A program made the position numbers and the translations under genes. Below are positions 16,748 through 25,969 of a stretch of DNA of 64,000 nucleotides, piece by piece. The stretch is from Magnetospirillum sp. (GTDB lineage: Bacteria; Pseudomonadota; Alphaproteobacteria; CACIAM-22H2): positions 496,001-560,000 of the forward strand of contig JAPZUA010000002.1 of assembly GCA_027532905.1 (NCBI GenBank), given 5' to 3'. The notes under the pieces are model-generated. The model saw only the letters and a program-made list of their open reading frames with translations, was not told where the DNA came from and made no database searches. Within the stretch, counting starts at the first letter, position 1. The number at the start of each line of letters is the position of its first letter.

Positions 16748-17815
16748 ATGCGCCGCGCGTTGCGCATTGTTGCGAGCGGCGACTATCTGCACACGATCGG
16801 CCGCGATGCGCCGCTCGATCTCGGCTTCGGCGTGTTCGACACAGGCCGGTTCGATCTGTCGCTGTTGCCCGCGGCCCCTCAGACAGAGGCCGTTCCGGCC
16901 TTAGCCCTTGCGAACGCAGACGTGTTGTTGATGCTCGGCCAGTACCTGCCCGAAGCATCGGTTGCACCTGCGGCTGCGACATTGACGGTGGTCGCGCGCG
17001 CAGGTGTGGGTATCGACAAGATCGACGTCGAAGCGCTCACCCGCCATGGCATTCTCCTGTTCAACGTTCCCGATGCGTTGACGCAAGGGACAGCCGCTGG
17101 GGCGCTGGCGTTGATGCTTGCCGCCTCGCGTCACGTCGTTGCCATGGACCGGCTGACGCGCGAGGGCCGTTGGGACGACCGCCAGTACCATCGCGGCCGC
17201 GAAATCTACGGCAAGACGCTCGGCGTGATCGGACCGGGCCGCATTGGCGCTGAACTCGTGCGCCTCGTGGCTCCTTTCGGCATGCGCTGTCTTGCCTATT
17301 CGCCGCGTCTGACACACGACCGCGCGAAGCGCATGGGCGCCGAGGCAATCGAGCTCGATCGCCTGCTGCAGGAGAGCCATTTCGTTGCGATCTGCGCACC
17401 GCTGACGGACGAGACGCGCGGCATGCTCGGCGCGCGCGAGCTCGGGTTAATGCGGCGCGACAGTGTTCTCGTCAATGTCGGTCGTGGGCCGATCGTCGAT
17501 CAGCAAGCACTTGCGCAAGTGCTGGGCGAACGTCGTATTGCCGCGGCCGGTCTCGACGTGTTCGATCCGCAGCCTTTTGCGGCCGATAACGCTCTTGCGC
17601 GTCTCGACAATGTCGTGCCGTCGCCGCACGCGATTTGCGACACTTACGAGCTGCGCGCCGATGTTCTTGCTGCGGTCGCGCGCGAACTTGCCGCATTCGT
17701 CGGCGGCGTGCTGCCTTCCGCATGCCAAAACCCTTTGGTTTTCCACTCGGCGCAGTTCCAAGCCAAACGCGCGCGGTTGATGCAAGTCTTGCCGGTGGCA
17801 AGCGTCCGCGCGTAG
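16748..17815 (+). CDS. D-isomer-specific 2-hydroxyacid dehydrogenase family protein (second copy, divergent)
   Basis: 355 residues. It has the NAD-binding GPGRIG (162-167; the usual second Gly is Pro), RAGVGIDKIDVEAL, Arg246 in NVGRGPIVD and His294 in PSPHAICD. At the position of the catalytic Glu (usual DVFxxEP) the sequence reads DVFDPQP, so Gln275 may replace it. The last about 50 residues are not conserved with the operon's other dehydrogenase, and the two copies are clearly different proteins. It is the last gene of the operon, 7 bp after the dehydratase. Activity may be altered or specialised. Confidence 0.88.
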   Translation: MRRALRIVASGDYLHTIGRDAPLDLGFGVFDTGRFDLSLLPAAPQTEAVPALALANADVLLMLGQYLPEASVAPAAATLTVVARAGVGIDKIDVEALTRHGILLFNVPDALTQGTAAGALALMLAASRHVVAMDRLTREGRWDDRQYHRGREIYGKTLGVIGPGRIGAELVRLVAPFGMRCLAYSPRLTHDRAKRMGAEAIELDRLLQESHFVAICAPLTDETRGMLGARELGLMRRDSVLVNVGRGPIVDQQALAQVLGERRIAAAGLDVFDPQPFAADNALARLDNVVPSPHAICDTYELRADVLAAVARELAAFVGGVLPSACQNPLVFHSAQFQAKRARLMQVLPVASVRA

Positions 17816-18009
17816 GCCGCTACAAAGTCTCGGTGACGTCGCTTTGGGCGCGCAACGTCGCATGTTTCAGATCCCAATGTCGGTTTCCGAAGCGCGACGG
17901 CGCGCGCCAAAAGTCTTCACCGACATCCACTGCGGCAATGTGTGCGCCTGCGTCAGGTGCGGTGATGGCAGGCGATGTGGCCTATCGGGTTTGCGATATC
18001 GATTGGCGT

Positions 18010-19797
18010 TTAGGTACTGAGGCCCGACGATCCGAGAAAGTGCCGGAGATAGCTCGACTTGATGTCCGCTGCGGCAAGCGACGATCGGCGTTTTGCGGTT
18101 GCGGTATGGTCGATCCCGTCGGGTACGACGACCACGCCGTAAACGTCGGCCGCGTAGGACGCGGTGATCAAGCCGTTCAGAACGTCGGCATGTACTGCAG
18201 CTGGATCGCGTTCGGCCGGGTCGCCGAAGCCGCCGGCACCGGCTTGGATATGGACGAACACGTCGCCCTTATTCATCGCCACACCTTCCATCGGGCAAGC
18301 CGGAAGGATGCGTTGGCCGGGACCGGGATTGATGATGTTCCAGGAGGGCGTGCCTGGAAGCCCGCCGTCGAGACCGTAAGGCGGAACGGCGCGGCGGTCG
18401 GAGCGCATGATCAGCACGGCGCCCTCCGCGAGCAGCCTATAGCCGCGCGACAAGGCTGCCCCGCCGCGATGGCGACCGGGCCCGCCCGAGTTTTCGACGA
18501 ACGAATAGTGCGTGATCTCGACAGGATGGCGCGCCTCCAGCATCTCGATAGGTGTGTTGCCGAGATTGGCGCCGGGATTCGAAATGCCTTCCTGTCCGTC
18601 GCGCTGGGCGCTCCCGCCCCAGCATCCCATCAAACCGCCGGACACGATGAACGGCTTGTTGTTGTGCCGTCCTGCGATATGCGGGGCCGACGAGCCGCCT
18701 TCGTTGGCGGCCGGAATACGGCCCGGCAAAATCTGGGCGAAGGCGCCCAGCAGCGTGTCGAACATGCGAAAGCAGATGATCCCGCGCGCGCCGCAGGCGG
18801 CGGGTTCGCGTGGATTTACGATCGAGCCGAGTGGTGCCGTCACCTTGATCGCGCGCATGTAGCCTTCGCAATTGGGTATTGCTGCGCCTAACGCGCATCG
18901 CACTGCGAGATAGCACATTGCATTCGTCGTCGGCATCGGCCCGTTGATCGCCGCTGCAACCTGCGCCGACGTGCCGGTCCAGTCGATGTGGACCGTGTCG
19001 CCGGCGATGGTCAGTGCGGCGTGAAATTTGATCCGCTCCGGGTGCTCGCCGAGACCGTCGAGATAGTCCTCGAAATGGTAGCAGCCGTCGGGCAGGGCGG
19101 CGATCTCGGCGCGGATCAGGCGTTCGGCGTAGTTGTGCAGTTCCTCGGTATAGCGGCGATAGTCGGCAAGGCCGTAGCGGCCGATGAGTTCCAAGAGTGC
19201 TTTTTCGCCGTTGTTGCAGGCGGCGATCTGCGCGCGTACGTCGCCCATCACGAATCTCGGCAGGCGTGTATTTTTTTCGATCAGGCGGAAGATCGCGTTG
19301 TTGGGTTTGCCCGCTTCGAAAAGCTTCAGGATCGGGATGCGAAGCCCCTCCTGGTAGATCTCTTTGGCGAACACGGCCATACCGCCGGGTGCAATGCCGC
19401 CGATGTCGCATTGGTGCGCGAGCGTTGCGACATAGCCTGCCAGTTCGCCGCCGACGAAGACCGGTTTGATTATGTAAAAATCGGGCAGATGCATGCCCCC
19501 GGCGCCGTAGGGGTCGTTGAAAATGAAGATATCGCCGGGCGCAATCTGGCCCGCATACTGTTCCGCCAGATTCCGCATCGCGTCGGGAAACGATCCGAGG
19601 TGGACGGGCGTTGTGAGGCCTTGGGCCACCGTGCGCCCTTCGTGGTCGCAGACGGCCGTCGAATAGTCCATCGAATCGCGCACGATGTTCGAGTAGGCGG
19701 CGCGCATGATCACGAGCGCCAGTTCGTCGGCAATGGAGCTAAGCGCACTCTGGATCACTTCGAGGGTGATCGGGTCGATCGTTTGTGCCGTCTTCAT
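18010..19797 (-). CDS. hyuB: Hydantoinase B/oxoprolinase family protein
   Basis: 595 residues. The ATG at 19797 overlaps the HyuA stop (ATGA), which settles the start; upstream codons of the frame lie inside HyuA. The N-terminus PITLEVIQSALSSIADELALVIMRAAYSNIVRDSMDYSTA is diagnostic. IFNDPYGAGGMHLPDF, ANEGGSSAPHIAG and ENSGGPGRHRGGAALSRGY follow in order. With HyuA it forms an ATP-dependent ring-opening enzyme acting on hydantoins, 5-oxoproline or acetone-like carboxylation substrates; which of these cannot be decided from sequence. Confidence 0.94.
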   Translation of the reverse strand: MKTAQTIDPITLEVIQSALSSIADELALVIMRAAYSNIVRDSMDYSTAVCDHEGRTVAQGLTTPVHLGSFPDAMRNLAEQYAGQIAPGDIFIFNDPYGAGGMHLPDFYIIKPVFVGGELAGYVATLAHQCDIGGIAPGGMAVFAKEIYQEGLRIPILKLFEAGKPNNAIFRLIEKNTRLPRFVMGDVRAQIAACNNGEKALLELIGRYGLADYRRYTEELHNYAERLIRAEIAALPDGCYHFEDYLDGLGEHPERIKFHAALTIAGDTVHIDWTGTSAQVAAAINGPMPTTNAMCYLAVRCALGAAIPNCEGYMRAIKVTAPLGSIVNPREPAACGARGIICFRMFDTLLGAFAQILPGRIPAANEGGSSAPHIAGRHNNKPFIVSGGLMGCWGGSAQRDGQEGISNPGANLGNTPIEMLEARHPVEITHYSFVENSGGPGRHRGGAALSRGYRLLAEGAVLIMRSDRRAVPPYGLDGGLPGTPSWNIINPGPGQRILPACPMEGVAMNKGDVFVHIQAGAGGFGDPAERDPAAVHADVLNGLITASYAADVYGVVVVPDGIDHTATAKRRSSLAAADIKSSYLRHFLGSSGLST

Positions 19798-21890
19798 GCG
19801 CCGATCTCCAGAACGAGATTGCCGCCGCCGTCGACATGCGCCTTGCAGTCGGGCGGCACCACGCAGGTCGCATCGTATTCTTCGACGATCATCGGCCCGC
19901 TGCGCGCGGTTTGCCCCAACTCGTCGCGGCGCAATACAGGTGTGGTGCAAATGCCGAACGTGGGTCCGAAATAGACGTCACGCGTGCGTGGAGGCGGCGC
20001 TGCAAGATCGGCTGCGTGGGTGAAGTGCGCCAAAGCCGGGCGCGGCACGCGGGCGACGATGCGCAAACTCACCATTTCGACGGCTTCGCCGGGCGCATGA
20101 TGCGCGAAGGTGCGCAGATGCTCGTCGTGGAAAGCCGCGCCAAGCTTCGCAAGGTCGGGGCTTGCGCCGTGATCGACCGGAACCGTCAACTCGAATGCCT
20201 GGCCCGTATAGCGTAGATCGGCGAAGAAGCGCACGCCGACGGTTGCGGGATCGAAACCGTCGCCGGCAAGGGCCGCGCGCGCTTCCCTCTCGAGTTCGAG
20301 CATTTTTGCATTCAGCGCGGTCGCGTCGAGCGCATCGAGTTCGCCTGGGCAGGAGCGGACGAATTCGTATTCGTTCTCGGCGACCAGCAACCCGAAGGCG
20401 CTCAGAACGCCGGGGCTCGGCGGAACGAGGATGCGGCGAATGCCGATGTCGCGCGCGATCGCCGCGGCGACGATCGGCCCGTTTCCGCCGAACGCGACCA
20501 GCGTGTAGCCGCGCGGATCTCGGCCGCGATAGGTGGATACCGATTTGACCGACCGCACCATGTTGGCGACCGAGACCGCAAGGATGCCGTGCGCGGCTTC
20601 GGCGGCGGGTCGGCCGAGCCGATCGGCAACGTCGCGTGCGAAAACGCCCGATGCCTGCGCCGCATCGAGCGCCAGATTGCCGCCGACAAGCGCTTGCGGA
20701 TTGATGTAGCCGAGCACGAGGAGGGCATCGGTCAGCGTCGCCTGTTTGCCGCCGCGCCCATAACAAACCGGGCCCGGTTCCGATCCCGCACTTTCGGGGC
20801 CGACTTTCAGTAGTCCGCCTTTGTCGAAATGGATAAGGCTGCCGCCGCCCGCACCGATTTCCGACACGTCGATAAAGGGCAGCTTGATCGCATAGCCGGC
20901 TCCTTTGACGAGTTTGCTCGAGAGATTTATTCCGGCACCGACTTCGTATTCCGCCGTCTTGATCGGCTCGCCGTTCTCGACGATCGCGGTCTTTGCGGTG
21001 GTCCCGCCCATGTCAAGTGTGATGACGTTGGGCAGATTCGCTTGTTTGGCGATGCGCGCAACGGCAATGACGCCGGCCGCAGGGCCGGATTCGACGAGAT
21101 AGGCGGGTTTGCGCATGGCGGCTGCCACGCTCATCTGGCCGCCGCCGGATGTCAGCACATGAAGCGGGCATCGTATGTCGAGGGCGAAGAGCCTGTCTCG
21201 AAGGCCGCGCAGATACGAGTCCATGACTGGACCCAGAAACGCGTTCACGACCGTCGTGCTGGTTCGTTCGTATTCGCGGATTTCAGGCAGAATCTCGTGC
21301 GAGCAGGTGAGGAAGATTTCGGGGCCGAGAATTTCCTTGGCAATGTCGCGCACGCGCCGTTCGTGGGCGCCGTTTGCGTAGGCGTGCAGAAGGCAGATCG
21401 CAACGGATCTGGCACCTGCAGCCGCGATGCGCTGTGCGGCTTCCACCGCCGTTTCGTCGGCCAGCGGAATGCGCACTTCGCCGAGCGGTCCCAAGCGTTC
21501 GCGCACTTCGAAGCGAAGCCGCCGCGGCACAAGCGGTTTGGGTTTGACGTAGTCGAGATTGTAGAGCTCCGGCACGCGTACGCGACGGAATTCGAGCACG
21601 TCGCGGAAGCCTTCGGTCGTGATGAGGGCTGTGGCGGCCCCTTTGCCTTCGAGCACGGCGTTGGTCGCAACCGTCGTCGCATGCACGACCTCGATGATCT
21701 GTTCGGGGCGAATGCCGTGGTCGCGCATCAGCTCGCCGACGCCCACGGATATGCCCAGGCCGTAGTCGCGCGGCGTGGACGAAACCTTCTTCGTAAGCAC
21801 GCGGCCTGCGGCATCCGTCGCGACGATGTCGGTGAAGGTGCCGCCGATGTCGATACCCAGCCGGAATACCGCCGTCGATTCAATCTGCAT
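19794..21890 (-). CDS. hyuA: Hydantoinase A/oxoprolinase family protein
   Basis: 698 residues. Start ATG 21890 places the phosphate-binding DIGGTFTDIVATDAAGRVLT near the N-terminus, as in the family. TDGxx-type and actin-like segments follow: HATTVATNAVLEGKGAATALITTEGF, LDMGGTTAKTAIVENGEP, GRDPRGYTLVAFGGNGPIVA and PPSPGVLSAFGLLVA. It is the ATP-binding partner of HyuB. It lies 55 bp downstream of a LysR-type regulator on the same strand, so the three may share a transcript. Confidence 0.94.
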   Translation of the reverse strand: MQIESTAVFRLGIDIGGTFTDIVATDAAGRVLTKKVSSTPRDYGLGISVGVGELMRDHGIRPEQIIEVVHATTVATNAVLEGKGAATALITTEGFRDVLEFRRVRVPELYNLDYVKPKPLVPRRLRFEVRERLGPLGEVRIPLADETAVEAAQRIAAAGARSVAICLLHAYANGAHERRVRDIAKEILGPEIFLTCSHEILPEIREYERTSTTVVNAFLGPVMDSYLRGLRDRLFALDIRCPLHVLTSGGGQMSVAAAMRKPAYLVESGPAAGVIAVARIAKQANLPNVITLDMGGTTAKTAIVENGEPIKTAEYEVGAGINLSSKLVKGAGYAIKLPFIDVSEIGAGGGSLIHFDKGGLLKVGPESAGSEPGPVCYGRGGKQATLTDALLVLGYINPQALVGGNLALDAAQASGVFARDVADRLGRPAAEAAHGILAVSVANMVRSVKSVSTYRGRDPRGYTLVAFGGNGPIVAAAIARDIGIRRILVPPSPGVLSAFGLLVAENEYEFVRSCPGELDALDATALNAKMLELEREARAALAGDGFDPATVGVRFFADLRYTGQAFELTVPVDHGASPDLAKLGAAFHDEHLRTFAHHAPGEAVEMVSLRIVARVPRPALAHFTHAADLAAPPPRTRDVYFGPTFGICTTPVLRRDELGQTARSGPMIVEEYDATCVVPPDCKAHVDGGGNLVLEIGA

Positions 21891-21945
21891 CGTTTGTTGC
21901 CCCGCGCGTCGAGGCTGCGATATCAGCGCGATGCGCGGCGGCGGT

Positions 21946-22902
21946 CTAATTTTTCTTTTGAATTCGACCGATAGAAACTTTTGATGGGCGTGCTCGCGCA
22001 TCGCGGCGGCGGGTGTCGAGGTGGCGTTCGGCGATCGCCGTCGCGACCTCCGCGACGGACGCCGCCAATCGATTGCCGCCTTTGGCAGCGTAGCTCACGA
22101 AAAACTCGATCGGCGGAACAGAATAGGGCACGTCGAGTTGGCGGAGCTTGCCCGCAGCCACTTCGTGGCGAACGACCGCGTAAGGCAGCACGCAGGGGCC
22201 GATCCCGTCGATCGCCATACGCATCGTTCCGGCAATCGACGAACTCCCAAAGATGCGTGCGTCTGCCATTCCGACGCCGGACAACATTTTGCGGATTGCA
22301 ACATGGGGGGCTGATTCGCGCCGAAACGTGACAATCGGCCAGCGGCAGATGTCTTTGAAGGTCAGCGCGCGTTTTGGAAACGTCACTTTGCGTCCAGCAA
22401 ACCAGCCAAGCGGATAGGCGCACAACGGTGCCGTAGTGAGCCTTGAATCGTCGGTTTTGCCGTGCAGAAACGCAAGATCGAGCTTCTCGGCAAGCAAGCC
22501 CTCACGCAAGGCAGGCGTCGAATCGACCTCGATGTCGAGGGTAACGGACGGGTAGGTGCTGCTGATCTGTTCGACGAGTTCGGCAAGCCAAGTATGCACG
22601 ATGGTTTCCGGCACGCCGAGCCGGAGGCTGCCGCGCAACGAAGCGGGGTCGCCGATCGCGCCCAGCATGTCCGCGCGAAGCTGCAGCATCTTTTCGACGT
22701 AATCGACGAGTTCGCTGCCTTTGGCCGTGAGCACCACTCGCCGGGCGCGGCGGTCGAACAAGCGCGCGCCTAGATCCCGTTCGAGTATCGCGATGCGGGC
22801 GGATATCGCGGGCTGCGTCGTGTTAAGCCTTTCTGCCGCCGCGCGAAAACCGCCCAGCCGCGACACCCAAAGGAACGTTTCGAGATTGCGAAGATCCAGC
22901 AT
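21946..22902 (-). CDS. LysR family transcriptional regulator
   Basis: 318 residues from ATG 22902; a TTG three codons upstream is less likely. The helix-turn-helix is LRNLETFLWVSRLGGFRAAAERLNTTQPAISARIAILERDLG (about residues 3-44). The C-terminal part is the periplasmic-binding-like effector domain. It lies between hyuAB on the same strand and the divergent amino-acid ABC operon, the classic LysR position for control of a divergent target. The 202-bp gap to 23105 contains an AT-rich tract suited to binding. Confidence 0.93.
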   Translation of the reverse strand: MLDLRNLETFLWVSRLGGFRAAAERLNTTQPAISARIAILERDLGARLFDRRARRVVLTAKGSELVDYVEKMLQLRADMLGAIGDPASLRGSLRLGVPETIVHTWLAELVEQISSTYPSVTLDIEVDSTPALREGLLAEKLDLAFLHGKTDDSRLTTAPLCAYPLGWFAGRKVTFPKRALTFKDICRWPIVTFRRESAPHVAIRKMLSGVGMADARIFGSSSIAGTMRMAIDGIGPCVLPYAVVRHEVAAGKLRQLDVPYSVPPIEFFVSYAAKGGNRLAASVAEVATAIAERHLDTRRRDARARPSKVSIGRIQKKN

Positions 22903-22959
22903 GCGACCCAAAACCTCAACCGGGGCGAATCCGTTTCGGCGTCAGTGTGCCGCAGGTGC

Positions 22960-22984
22960 TATAAAAATTCATTATCGATATGAT
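22960..22984. promoter_or_regulatory. AT-rich divergent promoter/operator region between LysR gene and amino-acid ABC operon
   Basis: In an otherwise GC-rich stretch, 22960-22984 reads as an AT-rich block including TATAAAAATTCATT and a central ATCGAT palindrome. It lies about 60 bp upstream of the LysR start and about 120 bp upstream of the binding-protein start. LysR boxes are loosely T-N11-A dyads; I cannot fix one here with certainty. Confidence 0.35.
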
Positions 22985-23104
22985 CCAAACACGGGATTGG
23001 ACGGTTATCCGCGCGTGCGTCCTAATTCTCGCGTCATAGGCGCATTCGAGCGCCGCCTCGCGCTGCGATGCGCGGACGAAAACGGTTCGCATGGGAGAGC
23101 AAAC

Positions 23105-24031
23105 ATGATGTTTCGACCCGCTGTTTCCGCAGTCTGCGCCGTCCTTGCAAGCCTTGTGGCCTTGGCGGCCTTCGGCACGGATGCGGCGGCCCAAAGCAAA
23201 TACGACAAGGTACTGCGCGAGAAACGCCTCGTCGTCGGCGCCCAGGAAGGCACGCCGCCCTACGGTTACGTTGACGAAAAGGGCGAAGTCGCCGGCTGGT
23301 CTGTCGAACTCAGCCGCGCACTCCATCAGCTCATCCAGCGCAAGATGGGGACGCCGATCGCCCTCGAGTTCCGCCGCGTGACGCCGGAAACGCGCATCCC
23401 GCTGATCGTGAATGGCACGCTCGACTGGGTACTCGGCTCGACCGGCAAAACGATCGAGCGCGAAGACGTGGTCGATTTCTCGCTGATTAACAACCTTACT
23501 TGCGTGCAGATGCTCCACCGCAAGAGCACGCCGATCCGCGACTATTCCGAACTCGGTGGCAAGCGCATCGGCGTCACGAACGGCAGTGTGGAGCAGAAAG
23601 TGCTCACGCAGATGGGCGAGACCGGCAAGATCGTGCCGCCGCCGCGAATTGTGACCTTTCCGACCCATGCCGTCGGGTTTCTGGCGCTCGATCAGGGGCG
23701 TACGGACGTTCACATCACGCTCGATTCCGCGTTGCGTGCACTCCAGGTCAAGGCCAAGGATCCCGAGGAGTGGACCGTGCACGGGCCGGAACTCTTCTGC
23801 ATCCCAAGCGGCATCATTCTTCCGCAGAACGATTCCAAATGGGCGCGCACGGTCAACCATGCGCTCTGTTACATGATCAGCACCGGCGATTTCGACAAGC
23901 TCTACGACGAATGGTTTGGCGAGAAGAACCCAAAGGCGGGATTCCCGCTGCCGATGACGAATGCGCTGCGCGTCGTGCTCGACAACCAGTGCCCCTTCGG
24001 GATCGAAGCCTGGCTGCCGCCGCGGACCTGA
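23105..24031 (+). CDS. Polar amino-acid ABC transporter substrate-binding protein (family 3)
   Basis: 308 residues with a signal peptide (FRPAVSAVCAVLASLVALAAFGTDAAAQ). The mature part KYDKVLREKRLVVGAQEGTPPYGYVDEKGEVAGWSVEL is the standard family-3 entry. LIVNGTLDWVLGSTGKTIERE and GGKRIGVTNGSVEQKVL follow. Two methionine codons (23105, 23108) are possible starts; GGGAGAGC lies just upstream. It is periplasmic and feeds the two permeases downstream. Such proteins bind Glu/Asp/Gln or other polar amino acids. Confidence 0.93.
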   Translation: MMFRPAVSAVCAVLASLVALAAFGTDAAAQSKYDKVLREKRLVVGAQEGTPPYGYVDEKGEVAGWSVELSRALHQLIQRKMGTPIALEFRRVTPETRIPLIVNGTLDWVLGSTGKTIEREDVVDFSLINNLTCVQMLHRKSTPIRDYSELGGKRIGVTNGSVEQKVLTQMGETGKIVPPPRIVTFPTHAVGFLALDQGRTDVHITLDSALRALQVKAKDPEEWTVHGPELFCIPSGIILPQNDSKWARTVNHALCYMISTGDFDKLYDEWFGEKNPKAGFPLPMTNALRVVLDNQCPFGIEAWLPPRT

Positions 24032-24052
24032 GCCGCACGCGAGGAGTTGCTG

Positions 24053-25240
24053 ATGGTGCGCCAGAAATTTGCAGAGCGGATCGCGAAGATCGCTTTTTCG
24101 TCGTCGCTCGCCTCGATCCGGCGCATTCGTGAGCTGCGCGCCGAGGGTGTTCGCATCCACGATTTCGGGACGAAAGCCGATACGCCTGCGCACATCAAAA
24201 AAGCGGCGGTTGCCTATTTGAAGTCGGCGCAGGCTTCGTTCTACGCCGACTCGCGCGGCATTCCGGAGCTGCGCGCAGCCATCGTGCACAAGCTCGCGCG
24301 CGAAAACGCAATGTCGGTCGATCCTGAAACGGACGTCACCGTGACGGTCGGGGGCAAGCAGGCGATTCTGTCGGCCCTGTTTGCGCTCGTCGATCGCGGC
24401 GACGAGGTGTTGCTCGAAGATCCGGGCTGGCTCAGCTTTGAGCCGATGGTGCGGCTGTCGGGGGCCACGCCTGTTCCGGTTCCGATCCACGAGAAGGACG
24501 GCTTCAAGCTCACCGAAGCCGCGTTGACGAAGCGGATCACGCCGAAGTCGCGAATTCTGATCCTTTGCAATCCGCACAATCCGACCGGACGCGTGCTCGA
24601 CCGCGCCGACCTCGAGATGGTGGCGCGCGTCGCGCGCAAGCACGATCTGATTGTTTTGATGGACGAAGCCTACGAGCGCTTCATGTACGACGGGCGCAGG
24701 CATGTGAGCCTTGCGTCGTTGCCCGGTATGTATGCGCGCACCATCACGGTGCAGACGGCCAGCAAGATCTACAACATGTTCGGCTGGCGCGTGGGCTGGA
24801 TCGTTGCACCCGCAGCGCTCAGCGAAAAGATCCAAATGATCTCTTCGCACACGATCACGTGCGTGACTTCGTTTGCGCAGGCGGGTACGGCTGCGGCGCT
24901 GATGCGCGACCGCGTGCAGGGCGATATTCCGCTCGCGAAGATGCTCGACAACTACCAGCGCCAGCGCGACGCACTCGTCGACGGACTCAACGATCTGCCG
25001 GGCGTTTCCTGCCATCGGGCGGAGGGGGCCTATTTTGCCTTTCCGTCGTTCAAGGGATATCGCATGAAGTCGGCGGCACTGCGTGCGGCGATGTTCGAGC
25101 AGGCGCGCGTTTCGGGCATTGCGGGCAGCGTGTTCGGGCGGAACGGCGAAGGGCATATGCGGTTCGTCTTCAATGCCTCGGTGCCCGAGATCGAAGCCGG
25201 CCTTGCGCAGATGCGCCGCTTTCTGCGAAAGCTGCGCTAG
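24053..25240 (+). CDS. Class I/II PLP-dependent aminotransferase
   Basis: 395 residues. GAGGAG at 24041-24046 places the ATG at 24053 at ideal distance; an upstream TTG at 24047 is rejected. The PLP fold is clear: YADSRGIPELRAAI, VTVGGKQAILSALFAL, CNPHNPTGRVLD, DEAYERFMYDG, and the cofactor Lys in TASKIYNMFGWRVGW. The C-terminal Arg for the carboxylate lies in GHMRFVFNAS. It probably transaminates the amino acid brought in by the surrounding ABC transporter; it is inserted between binding protein and permease genes, which argues for a shared substrate. Confidence 0.93.
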   Translation: MVRQKFAERIAKIAFSSSLASIRRIRELRAEGVRIHDFGTKADTPAHIKKAAVAYLKSAQASFYADSRGIPELRAAIVHKLARENAMSVDPETDVTVTVGGKQAILSALFALVDRGDEVLLEDPGWLSFEPMVRLSGATPVPVPIHEKDGFKLTEAALTKRITPKSRILILCNPHNPTGRVLDRADLEMVARVARKHDLIVLMDEAYERFMYDGRRHVSLASLPGMYARTITVQTASKIYNMFGWRVGWIVAPAALSEKIQMISSHTITCVTSFAQAGTAAALMRDRVQGDIPLAKMLDNYQRQRDALVDGLNDLPGVSCHRAEGAYFAFPSFKGYRMKSAALRAAMFEQARVSGIAGSVFGRNGEGHMRFVFNASVPEIEAGLAQMRRFLRKLR

Positions 25241-25243
25241 GCG

Positions 25244-25969
25244 ATGCGCTACGAATTCAGATGGGGGATGCTGCTCGAACAGCCTTACTTCACTTGGATC
25301 GTCGATGCCATCTTCACCACCCTCCATCTTGCCTTGCTCTCCTGGTTCCTGGCGCTTGGGATCGGCATCGCCGTCGGCGTGATGCGCAACACGCCGTCGC
25401 GTGCCTTGCGGTTTGCGGGCACCTTCTATGTCGAAGTTTTCCGCAACGTGCCTCTCTTGCTGCAGCTCTTTTTGTGGCTTTATGTTTTTCCGGAATTTCT
25501 GCCCAAGCATTTGCAGCTCTATTGGAACCGGCTCGACGAAGCGCCCTATTGGACGGCCGTGATCGGCCTGTCGTTGTTCACGGCCGCGCGCGTCGCCGAG
25601 CAGATTCGCTCGGCCATCCTCGCCATTCCGCCGGGGCAGTTCAAAGCTGCACTGTCGACGGGGCTGACGCCGTTCCAGATGTACCGGTACGTGATCGTTC
25701 CGTATGCCGTTCGGATCATTATTCCGGCGATCACGTCGGAGTTTCTAACCATCTTCAAGAACACGGCACTTGCGTTGACGATCGGCGTCGCCGAGATTTC
25801 GAGCGTGGCGCGCAAAATCGAAGCGTGGTCGTTCAAGGGCATCGAGGCGTATACGGTGGCGTCGGCGACCTATGTCTGCACCACGATCGCGGTCATCGTT
25901 CTCATGGGGTGGGTCGAGCGGCGCGCCTACATCCCAGGCCTCATCAAACGCGAAAAGAGCGACGCCTGA
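25244..25969 (+). CDS. Polar amino-acid ABC transporter permease (GltJ-like)
   Basis: 241 residues, about five membrane segments. The N-terminal IFTTLHLALLSWFLALGIGIAVGVMRN, then FYVEVFRNVPLLLQLFLWLY, and the EAA loop AILAIPPGQFKAALSTGLTPFQMYRYVIVPYAV are typical of the HisMQ/GltJK family. It starts 3 bp after the aminotransferase and pairs with the next gene as the heterodimeric inner-membrane channel. Confidence 0.93.
   Translation: MRYEFRWGMLLEQPYFTWIVDAIFTTLHLALLSWFLALGIGIAVGVMRNTPSRALRFAGTFYVEVFRNVPLLLQLFLWLYVFPEFLPKHLQLYWNRLDEAPYWTAVIGLSLFTAARVAEQIRSAILAIPPGQFKAALSTGLTPFQMYRYVIVPYAVRIIIPAITSEFLTIFKNTALALTIGVAEISSVARKIEAWSFKGIEAYTVASATYVCTTIAVIVLMGWVERRAYIPGLIKREKSDA

Noticed and set aside
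17818-17985. About 50-codon - strand frame downstream of hyuB ending RFGNRHWDLKHATLRAQ
   Set aside because: It looks protein-like but has no start codon, a stop just upstream and no family I recognise. It could be a gene remnant; the evidence is too thin to annotate.
22916-25510. 864-codon antisense frame opposite the amino-acid transport genes
   Set aside because: It runs through three well-supported + strand genes and has no domain or ribosome binding site.
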